From: Clostridiales bacterium
GTDB taxonomy: Bacteria > Bacillota > Clostridia > TANB77 > CAG-508
DNA: 64,000 nt
Direction: 5' to 3'
Assembly (NCBI GenBank): GCA_004554705.1
Contig: SFKS01000002.1
Location: 35,194-99,193 of the forward strand
Shown here: piece by piece, positions 61,805-64,000 of the stretch
Layout of the letters: each line of letters begins with the position of its first letter
Numbering within the stretch: the first letter of the stretch is position 1
The notes under the pieces: generated by a model
Databases searched by the model: none
What the model was told of the DNA's origin: nothing
Seen by the model: the letters and a program-made list of their open reading frames with translations, nothing else
Position numbers and translations under genes: made by a program

Positions 61805-62506
61805 ATGGTTTCAATAATTGAAGGAGATAGTATCTCTCAAGTATGGATTAGATTGTTAGACGAAATTATTAATAATGGTACACCTCATGTACATGATGAA
61901 AGGCATAATGGTACTACTGAACTGTTGAATGCAGTATGTGTAATACATGACCCATTTAATGTAAAGCATCATGATTTCTTTTCATTTACCAAAGCCTTGG
62001 AGCAATTGAAATATATCCCCCTCCCTAATGGGTTCTTCTGGGGGAGAGATGAATTGGAAATTTATAGTAAACAATTTTTGAATCCTGAAAACGAGAATGG
62101 ATTTATATATACCTATGGTAATAGGTTGAGGAAGTTTCATGGGATTGACCAGATTAATGCTGTTATTGATAGGTTGAATGAGTGTCGTAATAGTAGACGT
62201 GCTACTTGTACTACTTGGTATCCTCGTGATGATTGTGTTTCTGGGGAGGTGCCTTGTTTGATTATGGTTGATTTTAAGATTCGTGATGGTGTTTTGTATA
62301 TGAGTGTGGTTTATCGTAGTCAGGATGCTTATGGTGCTTTTTTTAGTAATTTGTGTGGTTTAGCTAATTTGGCTGCTTTTGTTGCTCATGGTACTGATTG
62401 TGTTGTGGGTGATATTGTTTTGCATGCTGTTAGTAGTCATATTTATGATTTGGATTTGGAGTTTGCTCATAATGTGATTCGTAAGAATTTGAATTTGTTG
62501 TATTAG
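61805..62506 (+). CDS. thyA: Thymidylate synthase, methanogen type
   Basis: About 233 residues from ATG 61805 (site ttggagat); an upstream ATG at 61673 would add a hydrophobic, T-rich extension and is rejected. Family marks: paired arginines in SRRATCTTWYP, catalytic-type Cys151 in EVPCLIMVDF, VVYRSQDAYGAFFSN with Asn182 at the dUMP-selecting position, and a HxY-type ending DLEFAHNVI. The methanogen-type family makes dTMP from dUMP. A hydroxymethylase variant cannot be excluded. It fits with dCTP deaminase at 27.4 kb. It stands alone on the plus strand after a long leader. Confidence 0.82.
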   Translation: MVSIIEGDSISQVWIRLLDEIINNGTPHVHDERHNGTTELLNAVCVIHDPFNVKHHDFFSFTKALEQLKYIPLPNGFFWGRDELEIYSKQFLNPENENGFIYTYGNRLRKFHGIDQINAVIDRLNECRNSRRATCTTWYPRDDCVSGEVPCLIMVDFKIRDGVLYMSVVYRSQDAYGAFFSNLCGLANLAAFVAHGTDCVVGDIVLHAVSSHIYDLDLEFAHNVIRKNLNLLY

Positions 62507-62697
62507 GGGGAGGTTGGTTTCAAGAAGATGATGAAAATGAAATTAGAAAATTATCCGAAAATATTGGTTATAATTAACTTTTAGATATAGGAAAATGAGT
62601 TTACTTTAAAGATATAATCTATTAATATACAAAATATATTTAAATGATTAATAATAAAAGTAAGAATATAACTTAAATATTTAAGAGGTGATTTCAA

Positions 62698-62844
62698 ATG
62701 GCAAAACCTATCGCAAAAACTCCTGTTTTTGAAGGTGAAGATGCAATTGCTGTTTTAAAAGAAATGCAAGAAGCACCCACACAGGAAGATAAAGAGTTTG
62801 CAAAAGAAATCAGAAATCAGAGAATTGTTTTATTCTCAAAATAA
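62698..62844 (+). CDS. 48-residue protein, antitoxin-like size and layout
   Basis: A small gene (MAKPIAKTPVFEGEDAIAVL..) with a near-perfect ribosome site (agaggtgat) 6 nt before ATG 62698. A strand with paired Pro residues is followed by a charged helix; short proteins starting like this are widespread in archaea and bacteria and are often antitoxin-like, but no toxin gene is beside it. It is probably imported with the flanking repeats. Confidence 0.6.
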   Translation: MAKPIAKTPVFEGEDAIAVLKEMQEAPTQEDKEFAKEIRNQRIVLFSK

Positions 62845-62868
62845 TATTTTTGCAAACTCTATTTTTTT
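62793..62868 (+). terminator. Terminator whose left arm lies inside the small gene
   Basis: AGAGTTTGCAAAA (62793-62805, coding) pairs perfectly with TTTTGCAAACTCT (62848-62860), followed by ATTTTTTT. The loop of 42 nt holds the end of the gene. A long 13-bp stem plus T run suggests termination, with possible feedback on translation. Confidence 0.6.
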
Positions 62869-62919
62869 ATATACTTTTTATATTTGAATTTGTTGTATTA
62901 GGGAGAGGTTGGTTTCAAG

Positions 62920-63386
62920 TGTAATGGTTTTGGGGTGTTGGGTGGTGGGGTTGTAGTATTTGTTTTTAAATGTTTTTTCTTGATGTATTTTTTGTAATAT
63001 TTTTTTTACTTTTTTATATGGTTTTGGTGTGCTTAATTTTTGTTTTATTTAAGTGTTTTTTCATTTTTATTAAAATTACCAAAAGTAACTAAAAGTTCTA
63101 AAAGCTTCTTTTTTGAAAATAAGTACGGAGAGTCCTTTAATTTAAAAATAGAGTGTTTATTTTGCTTTTTTTAGGTATTCCAAAATTTTCCGACGGCAAA
63201 ATTCACAGTTATTCGTTTTTATTCGTTCTTTTGCATTTTCTGGCTCTCTTTGGGTTTCTTTTCTATTCTTATTATGTTTTATTTTTTTTTGTTTGTTTTT
63301 AGGTGATATTAGGCAGTTTTGTGTTTTTTTATGTGGTTTTTTTTCTGCCTATTTGTTGTTCTCCACATATATATAGGTTTTTGGAC
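62920..63386. other. Non-coding T/G-rich region after the cassette
   Basis: No gene is evident on either strand. The tract is T-rich with a CTAAAAG-type short repeat near 63090 and an inverted repeat AGGCAG / CTGCCT (63313-63350). Two minus-strand promoters lie just to its right, so it may be transcribed leftward as a non-coding RNA. Confidence 0.45.
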
Positions 63387-63477
63387 TATATAAATGTTTC
63401 GGTTTTTCCCGACAGACAATATATCCCATTTCTATGGACTGCCTGTACTATATAATATGTCATTAGGACTATATAAA
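63387..63477 (-). promoter_or_regulatory. Two tandem leftward promoters
   Basis: On the minus strand CGAAAGATTTATATAGTCC (TATA 63470-63477) and CGAAACATTTATATAGTCC (TATA 63387-63394), 83 nt apart, are near-identical and have the BRE upstream. GCAGT lies 28 nt after the first, like the starts of small RNAs 1 and 2. No leftward gene follows for 880 nt. A rightward use for the histone gene is also possible. Confidence 0.55.
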
Positions 63478-63531
63478 TCTTTCGTTTTTCTTCCAAAAAC
63501 ATAAATACCTCAAAAAATAGACACCATAAAC

Positions 63532-63804
63532 ATGAGATTACCAATAAAAATACAAACAAATGCAGTCACACCCATTAACGGAAGAACATTTCCACCCCAT
63601 AATATTCGTAAAAAAATGCATAAAATCCTCCACCCCATGGGTATGAGGTGTTCAGAAACAGCTGTTTCTCAAATGTCTGAGGAATTAGGGTGGATTTGCC
63701 TAAAAATAAGTAAGTTAGCTGTGGAGAATGCTCACCGTAATGGTCGTCGTGAGGTGTTGGAGGAGGATATTCATGAGGCTTTGCGTGTTTTTGATGGGGA
63801 TTAG
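63532..63804 (+). CDS. Archaeal-type histone
   Basis: A 90-residue protein. It starts with MRLPI and has an extension of about 20 residues before the histone fold (helix with IRKKMHKILHPMGMRCSE, long helix VSQMSEELGWICLKISKLAV, and last helix after GRREVLEEDIHEALRVF). The Arg/Asp pair of the RD clamp is present in GRREVLEEDI. Such proteins wrap DNA in methanogens; a viral copy could compact viral DNA or replace host histones. No ribosome site is seen; the ATG may be close to the transcript start. Confidence 0.85.
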   Translation: MRLPIKIQTNAVTPINGRTFPPHNIRKKMHKILHPMGMRCSETAVSQMSEELGWICLKISKLAVENAHRNGRREVLEEDIHEALRVFDGD

Positions 63805-64000
63805 CTATATTTACACTTGAAATTTACCCTATTTTTACTGGGTATATTGGCGATATGCAAAAATTCTCCGGCTTTTTTTTGAATAGTTGCCAGTGTAAGC
63901 TCTATTTTTCCTATTTTTCCTATTTTTTTGGTGGTTTTTACCCTATTTTTACTTGTTTTTACCTTTATATGTGTTAAAATAAGCAGTGTTTCGTGTAAAA
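63805..64000. other. Pyrimidine-rich repeats after the histone gene
   Basis: Short direct repeats TTTACCCTATTTTTACT (about 63823-63839 and 63938-63954) and CCTATTTTT repeats between. T-rich ends of this kind act as archaeal terminators; a DNA-binding array is another option. The window ends here. Confidence 0.4.

Larger units (their letters stand above)
62488..62919 (+). repeat. 37-nt direct repeats flanking a small-gene cassette
   Basis: Copies at 62488-62524 and 62883-62919 differ at one base. The first copy spans the end of thyA (last codons, stop and 18 nt beyond). The 358 nt between them carry a promoter-like AT-rich stretch, a 48-residue gene and a terminator. An insertion with duplication, or recombination at a short shared sequence, is likely. 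Confidence 0.75.

Noticed and set aside
62488..62919. Integrase attachment sites (attL/attR) as the meaning of the 37-nt repeats
   Set aside because: No integrase gene is visible, the repeats enclose only 358 nt, and viral-type sequence continues on both sides.
1..64000. CRISPR arrays and tRNA genes
   Set aside because: No regularly spaced 25-37-nt repeats with unique spacers and no tRNA arm consensus (such as GGTTCRAATCC) were found by eye.

Overview
This window looks like part of the genome of an AT-rich, tailed (myovirus-like) virus or provirus of a pseudomurein-walled methanogen (order Methanobacteriales; Methanobrevibacter or Methanosphaera would fit the base composition). The case rests on a pseudomurein endoisopeptidase-type cysteine protease inside a baseplate gene cluster, a methanogen-type thymidylate synthase, an archaeal histone, archaeal BRE/TATA promoters (CGAAA.. 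followed by TTTATATA), strong GGAGGTGAT-type Shine-Dalgarno sites, and an anaerobic ribonucleotide reductase. No portal, capsid or large terminase is visible, so the window is only part of a larger genome. No tRNA, rRNA or CRISPR array was seen.

Layout. (1) 90-22446, plus strand: late virion genes. A spike/baseplate-like protein, a fibre-like protein, the wall-cleaving protease, a baseplate J-like protein, a gp25-like wedge protein, a tail protein and very large fibre/adhesin-like proteins, ending at a strong hairpin terminator. (2) 22516-36130, minus strand: two small proteins, a GIY-YIG nuclease, NrdD with an intein, dCTP deaminase, a stand-alone IS110 transposase-type domain, an XPF/ERCC4-type nuclease, a zinc/iron-cluster protein, a bacterial-type family C (DnaE) DNA polymerase split into PHP and polymerase pieces, a possible small terminase and a two-gene holin-like lysis module. 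(3) 36349-40282, plus strand: a three-gene island with a large protein ending in a STAS-like domain. (4) 40294-59177, minus strand: Mre11-like nuclease, RNA ligase, XPD-like helicase, many small proteins, dNMP kinase, primase-polymerase/helicase and a double AbrB-type regulator. (5) 59178-64000: mostly non-coding, with a strong candidate replication origin (five three-box iterons interleaved with palindromes), a T/G-rich tract, thymidylate synthase, a small cassette flanked by 37-nt direct repeats, and a histone gene.

How it fits together. The minus-strand genes supply dNTPs (NrdD, dCTP deaminase, dNMP kinase, and ThyA on the plus strand), replicate DNA (primase-polymerase/helicase with DnaE), process or repair DNA (Mre11-like, ERCC4 nuclease, XPD-like helicase) and repair RNA (RNA ligase). 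The origin lies directly upstream of the regulator-primase operon. The plus-strand block builds the tail and its wall-penetrating parts.

Most unusual: a split family C polymerase in an archaeal virus context, the iteron origin, two promoter-hairpin-terminator units that look like small RNA genes, two insertions bounded by copies of the preceding gene's 3' end, and a saw-tooth base-composition pattern (A/C-rich to T/G-rich on the plus strand, then abrupt reset) that ignores gene orientation. All calls are from reading the sequence; no database search or folding program was run.
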